Shown piece after piece: positions 29,801-38,023 of a stretch of 43,600 nucleotides of DNA. The stretch spans positions 1-43,600 of IMG/VR virus record IMGVR_UViG_3300034110_000104; one strand, 5' to 3'. The position numbers were made by a program, and so were the translations under genes. Source of the stretch: a virus. The notes beneath the pieces were generated by a model, which made no database searches, was not told the DNA's origin, and worked only from the letters and a program-made list of their open reading frames with translations. The stretch's first letter is position 1. Each line of letters opens with the position of its first letter.

Positions 29801-32082
29801 ACCACGCCATCATGCCCGTCGGCTTTTGCCTTTTCTATGATTCCGGCACTAACGTCCCCGTCCTTTTCGGCACCTTTGAAATCATGCACAAGCGGGTTCT
29901 TCATCGACAAGAACACCGGCAACAGTCTTTCCCCCTCCCCGGAACGCCGAGACTCCATTTTTCCGAAGAACTCAGCTTGAGTAGGCGAGTTTGTAAAGAA
30001 CACGACCCCTCTAGTGTCGGCACGCCCTCCTTTTCCACCAACACCCAAGGTGAACTCTGTAAAGTCCCGCGCCGTCCCGTGGTACACCACCAGCGGCTTG
30101 CCGTTGGCGTCCACCACCTTGCTGTCACCAAACCAGTTTTGGAACTCGGGCGTATTGACGGCAGCGCCACCCTGCTCCAACTGCTCCCCGTCCATGCGCT
30201 CGGCCACGACGCGCAGCACTTGCTTCTCGAAGAACGCTTCGGGCGTCATGCCCAACTGGGCCGCGCGCACGGCAGAGCGCGCTGCGATCAGCGTGGCGTC
30301 GAGTTCGTTCTTGTCGGCGCCAAAGCGCCCCAGCGCGTTGAGTTCACCCAGAACGCGCTGCTTGACGCGATCCTGACTGGCCTTGAACGTGTCATCGACC
30401 TGTTTGGCCGCGAGCATGCGCTCGACCTCGGCCTGCAATTCGGCCGACTGGTTTTGCATAAACTCCTGCGCCTCGGAGTAGCTGAACCCGTTGGGGTCGG
30501 TCTTGAGGTGTTCGAGCAGGCTTTGGTTGTATTCCGTGCCGGCAATGCGCGCGGTGTACTCGGCCACCGGGATGCGGATGTCGCCGCCGATGGCCAGCGC
30601 TGCGGCCAGTTGCTCACGCACCGCGGGCGATACCTCGGCCAGCGCCTCGGCCACGCCCGACTGCTGCAAGGTCTGCGCGTTGATGAACACGTCCTGCACC
30701 GGGCCGTCCTCGGTGGACTGGGCCACGAACTTCTCGAACGTGTCCACGTCGCGCTGGCGCACCTTGTTGGCGGCGGCCAGTTGGTCGAGTTGTTGGAACG
30801 CCGCGAAGTCTTGGTCGGCGCGCTGGGCCGACTGCATGCGCTTGTTGGCCATGTACTGCACGCCTTGGAAACCGCCGCCCGTCGCAGCGCCAGCCAGCAT
30901 GCCCATGGCCGCTGCCTCGCCCACACCCTCGAACACGGGGCGGTCGGTGGCGATGTTCATCCAGATCTGTTCTTGCGCCGACTGGGGCAGTTCTTCGAGC
31001 ACACCCTCGGTCACACCGGCCTCGGCGAGCTGACGGGCCAAGCCCTTCTCCACTTGGTCGCGCGAGATCTGCCCGCTGGCCAGCGCCGTGTCCAGGTCGT
31101 TGACGCCCAGCTTCTGCGCGATCTTGCCGCCCAGCAGCGAGAACCCGGCCGTGCCCGCGCCCGTTGCAATCGACGTGGCCACTTGCTTGGGCGAGAGTAA
31201 TCCGTCCTTGTTCTGCGCACGGACCTGCTCGGCTGCCGCACCGGCGGCGATGGTACCCTCACCAAGAGCGCCAGCAGCGAGCGGCGCAGACGAGCCCAGC
31301 GTGCGGCTCAACAAACCCGGCAGCGCTGGCCCAGCCACACCTGCGGCGACTGCTTTGCCGCCGTACTGCAACAGCCCACGGGCGACGCCCGCGCCACCCA
31401 GCATCTGCGGCAGCGACTCGACCACCGTGGTGCCAATGACGCTGGGGTTTTCCAGCGCGGCGCCCAAGGTGCCAAAGAACCCATCGGCCTGCTGCACGGC
31501 CTTGTTGGCCCGTTGCTGGGCCGGCGAATAGAACGAGTCCAGAATCTTCTGCGTCTCGTCAAAGCGCACGCCAGCGGCCTCGACGCCCTTGCCGGCGTAG
31601 CCAAAGGTCGGGATGTCGGCCAAGCCCACGATGGCCTGGGGCAAGCCCACCACACCCTTGGCCACGGTCACGCCGATGTCGCCCAGCGTGCCGGTGAACG
31701 TGCGCTCGATCTCGCGCATGTTGTCCAGGTCGTCTTGCGCAATGGCTGCGAACTTGGGGTCGGTCATCTGCCGGGCCAAGATCGGCGAGGCTTGCATCAG
31801 CGCCTGCGCTTCCTTGATCCGCGCCATGCGGGCGATCTCGTCCTGGTTCTTCTGCACGGTGGGCACGTCCAGCCCGAACTGCTGCGAGAGCTTATTGGCC
31901 TCAGCAGCCTTGTCGGGGTTGACCTTGGTCACCGTGTCCAGCACCAGGTCGGTGCGGCGCTTGCGTTCGCTGCTCAGGTTGTCGAGCAGCGCGTCGGACG
32001 CCTGCCCCTGCTCCATGAGCGTGGGGGCTTTGTTGTTGCGGATGGCAGCGGCACTGTTCAGCAGGTCGTCAGAGGGTTGCAT
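23863..32082 (-). CDS. Giant polyvalent ejected protein with ART-like and zincin domains
   Basis: A 2739-aa protein, the largest in the genome. Residues about 150-420 contain several hydrophobic Ala/Gly-rich segments. An ADP-ribosyltransferase-type domain of polyvalent proteins (about 645-800) begins with FQNWFGDSKVVDANGKPLVV and the Y667-H-G-T motif and ends with FNPTQIKSATGNRGTFDPND. A second polyvalent-associated region starts near 810 (DLIVTHNLTAANLLHAVKMG). HESGH at 1310-1314 is a zinc metallopeptidase (zincin) motif. The rest is mainly helical. Such giant proteins are injected with the DNA and may replace T7 gp16. It is downstream of two smaller internal virion proteins under late promoter D. 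The start has only a weak ribosome site. Confidence 0.85.
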   Translation of the reverse strand: MQPSDDLLNSAAAIRNNKAPTLMEQGQASDALLDNLSSERKRRTDLVLDTVTKVNPDKAAEANKLSQQFGLDVPTVQKNQDEIARMARIKEAQALMQASPILARQMTDPKFAAIAQDDLDNMREIERTFTGTLGDIGVTVAKGVVGLPQAIVGLADIPTFGYAGKGVEAAGVRFDETQKILDSFYSPAQQRANKAVQQADGFFGTLGAALENPSVIGTTVVESLPQMLGGAGVARGLLQYGGKAVAAGVAGPALPGLLSRTLGSSAPLAAGALGEGTIAAGAAAEQVRAQNKDGLLSPKQVATSIATGAGTAGFSLLGGKIAQKLGVNDLDTALASGQISRDQVEKGLARQLAEAGVTEGVLEELPQSAQEQIWMNIATDRPVFEGVGEAAAMGMLAGAATGGGFQGVQYMANKRMQSAQRADQDFAAFQQLDQLAAANKVRQRDVDTFEKFVAQSTEDGPVQDVFINAQTLQQSGVAEALAEVSPAVREQLAAALAIGGDIRIPVAEYTARIAGTEYNQSLLEHLKTDPNGFSYSEAQEFMQNQSAELQAEVERMLAAKQVDDTFKASQDRVKQRVLGELNALGRFGADKNELDATLIAARSAVRAAQLGMTPEAFFEKQVLRVVAERMDGEQLEQGGAAVNTPEFQNWFGDSKVVDANGKPLVVYHGTARDFTEFTLGVGGKGGRADTRGVVFFTNSPTQAEFFGKMESRRSGEGERLLPVFLSMKNPLVHDFKGAEKDGDVSAGIIEKAKADGHDGVVFKNVRDAMDAPPADVYAVFNPTQIKSATGNRGTFDPNDANILNQSTADRDLIVTHNLTAANLLHAVKMGGIPVPSLAVTKKDTPLTGFGEITLIGDKNLADPKGYAGAKVFGADIYSPRYPSVTYEFTPSMKKGAEAKLKNGMVATDSRYIEWGEVEREGARELERNAAFMWTFLADRGIEPSVVRTEVKPLPTELAAFANDTRMKHELIADPAFVDAAWEAYTNMLAQAYGGDRAAAEVEVKADRARAEERGRSQIVSSYGDQVISYRRDLRDSGKVDSMATRNALQNQVRDAGLTNELETAAKSFIQDLAPNERIFQGFTNSGNRKYIPHTLENVVKILKKELRGGESFNYGVGSLRAKFTPQFKSVEQIRKAKDRLVSAEDFDKIKDEINTEFTNMADAMNIKTDTLTAIMEDAATMGVAKAAAQYDVNVDGDRSVRIAEFMTRLRELPTAYFEAKVLRDVSLAEFKGAVVPDNIDPKALAELRKNVEDIRTYKAGDETDRATKLGEFENLFFQSRIRQPGPRGSFSPSNNTITLLRAADLSTFLHESGHYFFESDITLAAELVAANSAFGDGTMTEGEQQIVNDVHALFTWHGLQGNIEEQLRTWYTMDFEEKRVMHERTAESFEVYLFEGRAPSIELQPYFQRFRAWLISVYRSIKDYVAANPEAGTLNAEIRAVFDRMIATTEQIALAEQARSMMPLFETAEQAGMTVQEFAAYQALGMEATQDAIEEVQARTLRDLAWTRNARGREIKKLQKRADALRREVQMDVRREVLSLPVYRAWQFLTGKGTPNAYSTIRTVDGQAEAKPAPAYIGVDGTPFAEGGQPFKTERAAKEARKLQANTRVVKVEGGFALVEKSEAQLEAEANAAKRLAIGTTSAKGMPEAAHEFLASKGGLSPATRSELGIDGNVRVGSRWLFAGKGKGLSIEQASMLLKEYGYTDTEDNNAALDLIRRSVTNPQYTAEGWERIAEIEREAAIDDEMPGLGLDIEATEVGKLDTPSLKGLGLPDEVVAALIERKMVDADGIHPDVVADAFGFTSGDEMARALAEATPPAEEIEALTDARMMESYGELATPEAIERAADMAIHNDARARFVATEANALAKATGQRKIMAAAAREFANTLIARLKLRDIKPGQYANAEARAAKAAEKASRSGDLPTAAAEKRNQLVQNYAAKAAYNAQDEVDKGLRYLRKFDSDGVRKSIDAEYADQIEALLERFDLRTGQSLKAIDKRTALAAWVESQREQGLEPDIPADLLNEAYRTSYKNLTVEEFRGLVDSVKQIEHLGRLKNRLLTAADNRAFDAVKEEIVASIEANSRGRTSDARTPTTNLGRWAQTMKNFYASHIKAATWARVMDGGQDGGPMWEYFIRSANERGNMETQKRADATVALTKIMAPVFKQGKMGGSGKFFPSIGRSLNREARIAIALNTGNAGNVQRLLGGEGWTVQQIAPVLQSLSAAEWRAVQSIWDHFESYRPEIGAKERRVYGKEPDWVDPQPFTVTTADGEQITLRGGYYPIKYDPAASQRAEEFADAEDAKRQMQGAFTSATTRRSFTKSRAEEVSGRPLLYTLAGMYSGVNDVIHDLAWHEWLIDANRLLRSQRIDQAIRTTYGPEVKQQFKSWVNDVAEGEKGAQNAAEAALGRLRQGVSAAGLGFNVMSAAIQITGFNQSIVRVGAKWIGRGIAQYVGSPIAKSREVVGKSTFMADRSRTQFRELNELRNQVQGQTAAMRAITLGAYFLMMRVQRMVDTPTWLGAYEKAIADGNDENRAIALADQAVIESQGSGMVKDLSRVERGAPALKLFTVYYSYMNTVFNMAVAQTMTTKSKAKLAADYLMLFTVPAVLGKVLKDALTPGGDDDDEDLEGLARSLAAEQLSYLMGTMVVVREFSEAAKIITGAEGARDYQGPAGVRVVGDTLKFITQAQQGEFDDAFRKASINLIGGLTGLPAAQINRSITGINAYLDGETDNPAAVLFGYQQ

Positions 32083-32085
32083 GCG

Positions 32086-33807
32086 TTACTTCTTTGGGTT
32101 GTCTGCTGCCCACATCTGGGCGATGAGTTGTTCGGTGACGGGCAAGCCCTTGGACTGGATGCGGCGCGTCGCGCTGGCGCGGTAGTCCACCGGGATGCTG
32201 GTGAGCTTGATCTCGCGCTCGCCCACCCTGACGTATGCCTTGGGTATGTCTGCATCGCTCAGGGCGATCACGGCCTTTTCCTCGTCCGAGCCCCACGTGT
32301 CGAGGTAGACCTTGTTCATCTTTTCCTCGTTGACCAGCGAGGCCAGCACCTCGGGGCTTGCCTTTTTCTTGTTGGCTGCTTCCCATGCGTTGACCTTGAC
32401 CTGCATCTTTTCCTGGTACTCAGAAAACGCTTGGTCTTGCTTGGGGTTCACCTTGTTACCGGACTTGGGCAAGATGCCCATCTCGCGCGCGCTGCGCGTG
32501 AGCACGTCGGTGGTCGTGTAGATCTGCAAGCCGTCGTTGTTGCCCTTGCCGCCCTTCAAACCTTTGGCGCCCAAGATCATCTCGTTGGCGTTGCGCAGGT
32601 CGGCGTCAGAAAAGTGCGCACGATATTCGCGCAGCAGCACGGCCGGGTCCATCTGCGCCAGCTCGGCCGGGGACTTGTTGGTGAACTCCAGCCACTTGCT
32701 CACGTCAGTCTTGCGTGGTGAGCCTTCCGACAATTGTTTGCGGATGGCGATGGCATCGCGCCCATCCAGCCGCGCCATCACCGACGGCGGCGGCATGCGC
32801 CCACCGGCGACAGACTTCCACGCCTCATCGGCTGCGGCCTTTTGATCGCGCTCGCGCAGGGCGGTCTTTTCCGAGTCGATCACCTTGATGCGCTGAACCA
32901 CGGCGTCCTCGTCCTTGCCGGTCAGACTGGCTCGCGCCAGCTCAAGCGCCTTGGCCGTGTCGCCACCGGCTTGGGTGATGAACTTCTCGGTGTTGGCTTG
33001 GGCGGTCGTCTCGAACGTGCCCTCGTCTAGCACCTTGGTCAGTTGCAGGCGGGCCTGTGGGGTCAGCTCGGCGGTGTTCTGCTTCATGTACTCGCGGGCA
33101 TAGTCGAGCTTGCCCGCGTCAATGGCGGCCGACACCACCGAGGCATGGCCGGGGGAAAGCGCCTCAACCGTGGCCGCCTCGGTCTGTTTGGCCGACCATC
33201 CTTGCAGGCGCCCGGTTTCGGCGGTGGCGGCCTTGATCGCGTTGACCGACTGGCTCACCGCCTCGGCGTCACCCCACGCCAGAGACATCTGCTGCTGGCC
33301 GGTTTTGATCGTGCCCTGCTGCACGCTCACCTGGAAATCGCCGTATTCCTTGGCCACGTGCTGGGTGGTGGACCCTCGGAACTGGTTGGACAGTTGCCCT
33401 GACTGCTGGCGGAACGCGAGGCGCTGGTTCTCGTTGCCTAGCCCCTGCTCGATGGCGTCCAGTTCCTGCTGGTAGCGCTCGCCATACTCAGTGTCCAGGC
33501 TCTTACCGTCGGGACGGGTCAGCGCGGCGTCGCCCTTCAAGTGCACGAACCCCTCGTTGGGGTCGTAGGTCAGGCGCAGCTTGGCCTGCACGGCCTTGTT
33601 CATGGCGTCGTTCAGGCGCACCTGGTCGGCCTGCTTGGCCGCTTCCAACTGGATGCGCCCGACGTCTTGGCCCAAGCCCATCAGGGCCCGGCCGGTGTTC
33701 TGCAACTGCGCACCGGCCACGTCGGGCATGTTCTGCGCCTGCACCCGGGCCTGCGGCAACGTGCCGGGCATGACTTGGAAATTGTCGTACGTTGGGACCT
33801 TTGGCAT
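32086..33807 (-). CDS. Internal virion protein, gp15-like
   Basis: A 573-aa helical protein rich in Gln, Ala and Lys. It begins MPKVPTYDNFQVMPGTLP, and long amphipathic helices follow (TGRALMGLGQDVGRIQLEAA; EARAYVRVGEREIK-type charged end). Size, all-helical pattern and position between the gp14-like and giant proteins match the second ejection protein of podoviruses (T7 gp15). It would form part of the trans-envelope channel. The ATG is 2 nt after the preceding stop. Confidence 0.8.
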   Translation of the reverse strand: MPKVPTYDNFQVMPGTLPQARVQAQNMPDVAGAQLQNTGRALMGLGQDVGRIQLEAAKQADQVRLNDAMNKAVQAKLRLTYDPNEGFVHLKGDAALTRPDGKSLDTEYGERYQQELDAIEQGLGNENQRLAFRQQSGQLSNQFRGSTTQHVAKEYGDFQVSVQQGTIKTGQQQMSLAWGDAEAVSQSVNAIKAATAETGRLQGWSAKQTEAATVEALSPGHASVVSAAIDAGKLDYAREYMKQNTAELTPQARLQLTKVLDEGTFETTAQANTEKFITQAGGDTAKALELARASLTGKDEDAVVQRIKVIDSEKTALRERDQKAAADEAWKSVAGGRMPPPSVMARLDGRDAIAIRKQLSEGSPRKTDVSKWLEFTNKSPAELAQMDPAVLLREYRAHFSDADLRNANEMILGAKGLKGGKGNNDGLQIYTTTDVLTRSAREMGILPKSGNKVNPKQDQAFSEYQEKMQVKVNAWEAANKKKASPEVLASLVNEEKMNKVYLDTWGSDEEKAVIALSDADIPKAYVRVGEREIKLTSIPVDYRASATRRIQSKGLPVTEQLIAQMWAADNPKK

Positions 33808-33809
33808 AT

Positions 33810-34397
33810 TCAGTCCCCCGAACCGCGATTACCGCTGAAATAAAAGGAATCGAGCTTCGGCCCGAAACTCTTGCTCGTGCTGGGTTTAGCTCCAGATTTG
33901 TTCATGCTGCTCCACTGCCCGGCGATCTTCCCTGCGTCGCCCAGCAGCGAGGTCATGGCGGCCGCGCTGGGGTTGATGCCGCTGGCCGTGGCGCGGGCCA
34001 TAAGGGCGTCGTTCTTGAAGTTCAGCGACTGGGTGCGCTGGCCCCATGCCGATTGCACGGCGTTGGCCGCCACGGTGTTGGCGTCGATCTCGCCCATGAA
34101 GTCGGTGCTGGTCAGGATCTCGGCGGCCGAACCTTCGCCCAGGTCGACGCCGTTGGCGGCCATGGCCGCACGCTGTCCGCTCTTGAGCTGCGCGGTGCGC
34201 AGGCGAACGCTCTGCTCCTCGCGTTGACCGCGGGCGAGTTCAGATTGCGCGCCCATTTCGCTGAGGCGCGCGTTGGTTTCAGCGATGTCCGCTTGGTAGC
34301 GCAGCGACGTGCGCTGGCCCTTGGCCGAGTAGTACGCGCCGACGGCGTTGTTGGCCGCACCAGCAGACATCAATGCAATAGATGCCGCTCCAGACAT
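33810..34397 (-). CDS. Internal virion protein, gp14-like
   Basis: A 195-aa protein. ATG 34397 is chosen because it lies 48 nt from late promoter D and a longer frame would overlap the nozzle gene. It starts with an Ala/Ser-rich hydrophobic helix (MSGAASIALMSAGAANNAVG), then a long Arg/Gln/Ala helix (DIAETNARLSEMGAQSELAR) and a Ser/Lys-rich end. This is the T7 gp14 type: small, ejected first and inserted into the outer membrane. It has a ribosome site GGAAAGG. Confidence 0.8.
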   Translation of the reverse strand: MSGAASIALMSAGAANNAVGAYYSAKGQRTSLRYQADIAETNARLSEMGAQSELARGQREEQSVRLRTAQLKSGQRAAMAANGVDLGEGSAAEILTSTDFMGEIDANTVAANAVQSAWGQRTQSLNFKNDALMARATASGINPSAAAMTSLLGDAGKIAGQWSSMNKSGAKPSTSKSFGPKLDSFYFSGNRGSGD

Positions 34398-34423
34398 AGG
34401 GTACCTTTCCAGTGATTGCTGTG

Positions 34424-34457
34424 AAGGTACTCGCCTATGGTTCCAATACGCGCACCC
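34424..34457 (-). promoter_or_regulatory. Late promoter copy D (ejection-protein operon)
   Basis: Minus-strand GGGTGCGCGTATT (34457-34445), 15 nt, TACCTT (34429-34424). It begins 2 nt past the nozzle stop codon. The predicted transcript start near 34417 gives a 20-nt leader with GGAAAGG before ATG 34397. Confidence 0.75.
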
Positions 34458-34459
34458 GA

Positions 34460-37042
34460 TCAGCCCCCGACCGACACCTCCAAGGTCAGGCTCACGATGG
34501 TCAGCGGCAGCGGGTCGGACTGGCGGATGTACACCTGCCCCGAGTCGGCCCAGGTCGGCGTGAGCAGCACCTGGATCTCCTCGCTCTTGAGCGCGGGCGG
34601 TAAGCCATACGCCTCGGTCGTGCGCTGTTTGGCCTCCACCAGCTCGTTCTCGTTCGGGCCGATGAAGATGCCGCTGGAGCGGTGCACGCGCATCCATGCC
34701 TTGTTGACGTTCTTGAACCGGCCCTGCCCATAGCCGTTGTCGATGCCCATGGCCAGCGGCAGGGTTTGCAGATCCGCCTCGATGGGCAGACCGATGTGGA
34801 CCTTGCTGGCTTCCGCATCGAGCGCAATCTTGCCGCCCGTCACCACGCGCTGGGGGTGCACGGCGCCGTCGGCCAGTATGTTGACCGTCTTGCCCTCTAA
34901 GTGACCCAAGCCGCTGATCTCGTCGGCGGGTTGGCCGTAGTAGCTTAATCCGCTGTCCACGAAGAACGCATCTTGTAGATCGCCAAACAACTGCTCGCGC
35001 ATGCGCTCGACGTAGCGCACCGAGTTACCGTTGATGGTGCGGCGGATCACCGCATAAAGCACGTCCTCGGTGCCCTCTGCCACCACACAGATCGACTCGA
35101 ACGCGCCGTCGGTGTCGTGCTGGTGCCACGATCCCACCTCTTGCTCTGGCACGTAGGTCAGGCCCAGCAGCTTGCCGTTGCTCGACACAAACCAACACAC
35201 CGGCTGGGGAGCCTTGCGATAGGCCATGTCCACGATGTTCAGGCCGTCGAACAGGTGGGGCGCGCGCAGTGACATGTCGCCCGTCACGTAGCCACCGGCC
35301 TGGTCGTTGTAACCCATCTCGCGCACGTGGCCACCACGGGCGGCGGCGTAGATCAAGCTGTTGTTCACGATCACCGGCTGCGTGTTGTTCGCCCCGATGT
35401 AGCTCTGCGGGCGCACGCTGATGCTCGACGGGGTGATCGCGTCGGAGTTGACACTGGTCACCCGCCACTCGGCCGAGCCGGTCAGCAGCACCAGGCTACC
35501 CAGCGGCACGATGTGGCGGATCACGTTGGCCTCGCGCGCGGCCACCCGGAACGCGATGCGGTCATCGTCACGCACCGGCAGCGAGTAGCTCATGCTCGAC
35601 TCGGTGCCGCTCTTGGTCATCCAGATGTTTTGGGGCTTATAAGCAGTTCCTGCGAAAACACGACGCTGCTCAAAGTAGCTCACTGCGCCGGGGTAATCAC
35701 CAGCTTGGCTAATCAATATTGATCCGAACGCGGCACCACTCCCCGACCCTGACACAACGATGGTCGGGCTTGTATAACCGACCCCAGCGTTGATAATCGT
35801 AACGCCCGTTATGACACCGCCCGACACGTTTGCCGCCACCTCTGCGCCGGTTCCAGTGCTATCGGAAACTGTGAGTTTGAGAGGTGTCTTTGTGATAGTT
35901 GACACCACTGCCGTCAGGTTGGCATTTATAACCGTCCCATTGGCATCTCTAAGTGTGAAGGCTGGGTTTGAATAACCAGAACCCTGGGTTAATACCGTGA
36001 TTCCAGTCACGGCATACGTAGGGAGCCCAAAAATTACTAATGACTTGGTGACTGAAACCGAGAATGTCGCGCCACTACCAGTCGAATCTGAAACAGTCAA
36101 TGTTGCAGATGCAGTGCCAATAGGTGGAGTTTCAGTCAGACCGCCAATGGTTGGCAGATTGACAGCACTGATCTGCCCACCTACATAAACACTGGAGTAA
36201 CCGCTCCCCCCGCTTGACACAGGTACAGACAGAATCGCCCCCGATCTTAGGAACGGGTCCTCATAGATCGGCGGGGTCTTACTGATGTCGGACGTGATGT
36301 TGTCGTCCACTAGGCTCAGTGTGGCGGTTTGCCCGATGTAGCCGAACAGTCCACCGCTGTACTTGTACACGTTGTATCTGCTCGCACCAGTGCTCGACCA
36401 CGAGATCGTGCAGATGCCACCCGTCTCAAACAGGTTGCCAGCATCCGAGCCTTCTGCTGATGCCACCGACTCGCGCCCGTCAGCATCAACCGCTGTCACG
36501 ACGTAGCGGTAGGTGTATTTGTCGGACGTGTGACCACTAGCCACCACCGTGGGCGCGCCGGGCGCAGCAATGGGCGATGCGAACGACAAGGTGGTCAACT
36601 GCCAGTTGGTTGCACCCAGTCGGCGCAGCTCGCGCGGCGCATAGTTGGGGTGCACCAGCGTGAGCACGTCGGCACTTTGCACATAGTGGATGTCGAACAG
36701 ATCCGCCTCGGCGTAGGGGTTGGCCACCTCGTAGGGCACACCGCCCGAGAGCAGCGTGGCACCCTGCGTGTGGAATCGGAAATACCCGGCGCCCATCTCG
36801 ATGGCGAAGGTTTGCTCGTTGCTGAACGTGAAGGAGATCAGGCGCGTGCGCTTGGTCGAGTCCTTGACCGCGCGCACGAACGCAAAGCCCGGGCGGTTGG
36901 CCACCGGGCCGTGGGGCAGCGCGATGAAGTTGCGCATCTTGGCCGCGCCGGTGGCGAACTTCACATCGTCGATGCGGCCGAAGAACTCGGGCGTGACCTC
37001 GCCACCACCGAATGAGCGTTGTAGGGTTCTGGTTTGTGCCAT
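34460..37042 (-). CDS. Tail nozzle / tubular protein B, gp12-like, with repeat insertion
   Basis: An 860-aa beta-rich tail protein of the T7 gp12 type: MAQTRTLQRSFGGGEVTPEF at the start, PHGPVANRPGFAFVRAVKD, then YFEQRRVFAGTAYKPQNIWM and GSAEWRVTSV, all typical of phage nozzle proteins. Residues about 265-470 form an inserted Gly/Thr/Ser-rich repeat region (GSGYSS, GSGYSNPAF, GVGYTSPTIVV) that resembles bacterial E1-FCCH-like or adhesin-type repeats and is coded by DNA of lower GC. The protein closes the tail tube and holds the fibres. It ends just before late promoter D. Confidence 0.9.
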   Translation of the reverse strand: MAQTRTLQRSFGGGEVTPEFFGRIDDVKFATGAAKMRNFIALPHGPVANRPGFAFVRAVKDSTKRTRLISFTFSNEQTFAIEMGAGYFRFHTQGATLLSGGVPYEVANPYAEADLFDIHYVQSADVLTLVHPNYAPRELRRLGATNWQLTTLSFASPIAAPGAPTVVASGHTSDKYTYRYVVTAVDADGRESVASAEGSDAGNLFETGGICTISWSSTGASRYNVYKYSGGLFGYIGQTATLSLVDDNITSDISKTPPIYEDPFLRSGAILSVPVSSGGSGYSSVYVGGQISAVNLPTIGGLTETPPIGTASATLTVSDSTGSGATFSVSVTKSLVIFGLPTYAVTGITVLTQGSGYSNPAFTLRDANGTVINANLTAVVSTITKTPLKLTVSDSTGTGAEVAANVSGGVITGVTIINAGVGYTSPTIVVSGSGSGAAFGSILISQAGDYPGAVSYFEQRRVFAGTAYKPQNIWMTKSGTESSMSYSLPVRDDDRIAFRVAAREANVIRHIVPLGSLVLLTGSAEWRVTSVNSDAITPSSISVRPQSYIGANNTQPVIVNNSLIYAAARGGHVREMGYNDQAGGYVTGDMSLRAPHLFDGLNIVDMAYRKAPQPVCWFVSSNGKLLGLTYVPEQEVGSWHQHDTDGAFESICVVAEGTEDVLYAVIRRTINGNSVRYVERMREQLFGDLQDAFFVDSGLSYYGQPADEISGLGHLEGKTVNILADGAVHPQRVVTGGKIALDAEASKVHIGLPIEADLQTLPLAMGIDNGYGQGRFKNVNKAWMRVHRSSGIFIGPNENELVEAKQRTTEAYGLPPALKSEEIQVLLTPTWADSGQVYIRQSDPLPLTIVSLTLEVSVGG

Positions 37043-37044
37043 GG

Positions 37045-37704
37045 TCAGCGCCCCTGAATCCAGCCGACGTTGTGCACCGGGTCCACCTTGCGCTGGTTGG
37101 AATCGCTCGATGCGGCCTTGCCCAGGTAACCCATCATCAACTGCGTCTGACGCTTGCCCTCCACCTGCCCGGCCTCACCCTTGAGGATCGGCCCGGCCAA
37201 CATGCTGGCCAAGTGGTGCGTGAGCGCCATCACGAACAGCGGCGAGAACTTGGTCGTGTCGGTGACCTGCGCCGTGTAGCGCAGCACCGCGTCCTCTTGG
37301 TTGGTCAGGATCACACCGGCGCCAGCCTCGTTCGTCTCAACGACGTAGCGCTGGGGCACAACAAAGCTGCCCAGCAGCGGTGTGCGGTTGGGGTTGTAGC
37401 CCGTGATCGTGGCGTAATCGTCGGGGGCTTCGGGGTCGATGACCGAGATGATGTTCAGGCAGTCCGCCGGCTTGGCATAGGCGTGTTGCCACTGCGGCCA
37501 TGGGTTGTCCAGCGCGGCCAGTTGCACGCGCTTGGTCGCAAAGTTCCAGTGGTGCATCTCCAGCAGGGAGTCGCGCGCGATGGGGTAGAACCGTGCACAG
37601 TGCTCGGCCTGCGCCGAACCTTCGGGCGGCTCCAAGCTCGCCACCGTTGCGTTGTCGCCCAAGTGCCCGAGCGCGAGGTTTGAAATGTCGACTTCTGAGG
37701 CCAT
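37045..37704 (-). CDS. Tail tubular protein A, gp11-like
   Basis: A 219-aa adaptor protein. The family pattern is clear: VDISNLALGHLGDNATVASL, CARFYPIARDSLLEMHHWNF, then YAKPADCLNI and FSPLFVMALTHHLASMLAGP. Twelve copies bind below the portal and receive the nozzle. The ATG follows an AGGGGAG site directly after a terminator that ends the capsid genes. It continues without a gap into the nozzle gene. How it is transcribed past that terminator (read-through) is open. Confidence 0.92.
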   Translation of the reverse strand: MASEVDISNLALGHLGDNATVASLEPPEGSAQAEHCARFYPIARDSLLEMHHWNFATKRVQLAALDNPWPQWQHAYAKPADCLNIISVIDPEAPDDYATITGYNPNRTPLLGSFVVPQRYVVETNEAGAGVILTNQEDAVLRYTAQVTDTTKFSPLFVMALTHHLASMLAGPILKGEAGQVEGKRQTQLMMGYLGKAASSDSNQRKVDPVHNVGWIQGR

Positions 37705-37715
37705 ACGGCTCCCCT

Positions 37716-37750
37716 AAAAAAGAGGGGGCCGCAGTTTCCATTGGCCCCCT
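37716..37750 (-). terminator. Intrinsic terminator after the capsid genes
   Basis: On the minus strand AGGGGGCC (37750-37743), 12-nt loop, GGCCCCCT (37730-37723), then CTTTTTTA. The stem is a perfect 8 bp with a six-T tract. It separates the highly expressed capsid genes from the tail genes, so partial read-through could lower tail protein output. No promoter motif lies between it and the next gene. Confidence 0.85.
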
Positions 37751-37778
37751 AACACTTGGCTTCTGCAAAAAAATCGGG

Positions 37779-38009
37779 TTACACCAGATCGTCCGAACCC
37801 TTGGGCTGCAATGCCTTGGCCTCGGCCTTGGTCATCTCGGACAAGGCTTTGGGTTCTGGCTTGGCCTTGGCGGGCTTGACCTCGGGCTTGTCGCCGTCCA
37901 CCACCGTCATGTCGGGGGATGGCTTGGCGCCCTCGGGCAGCTCGAATACTTCACCAGGGCGGTAACGCCGCCCGTGGTAGAAGCAGGTGAGTGTGCTTTT
38001 GACTTTCAT
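37779..38009 (-). CDS. Small head-operon protein (76 aa)
   Basis: Read from ATG 38009; a GTG directly before it would add one residue. The N-terminus (STLTCFYHGRRYRPGEVFEL) is compact and beta-like; the C-terminal half is Lys/Pro/Ala-rich (KPEVKPAKAKPEPKALSEMT). GGAGGG precedes the start. It follows the cement protein and ends before the terminator. It may be a minor head protein; I cannot name the family with confidence. Confidence 0.65.
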   Translation of the reverse strand: MKVKSTLTCFYHGRRYRPGEVFELPEGAKPSPDMTVVDGDKPEVKPAKAKPEPKALSEMTKAEAKALQPKGSDDLV

Positions 38010-38023
38010 CACTCACCCTCCGA

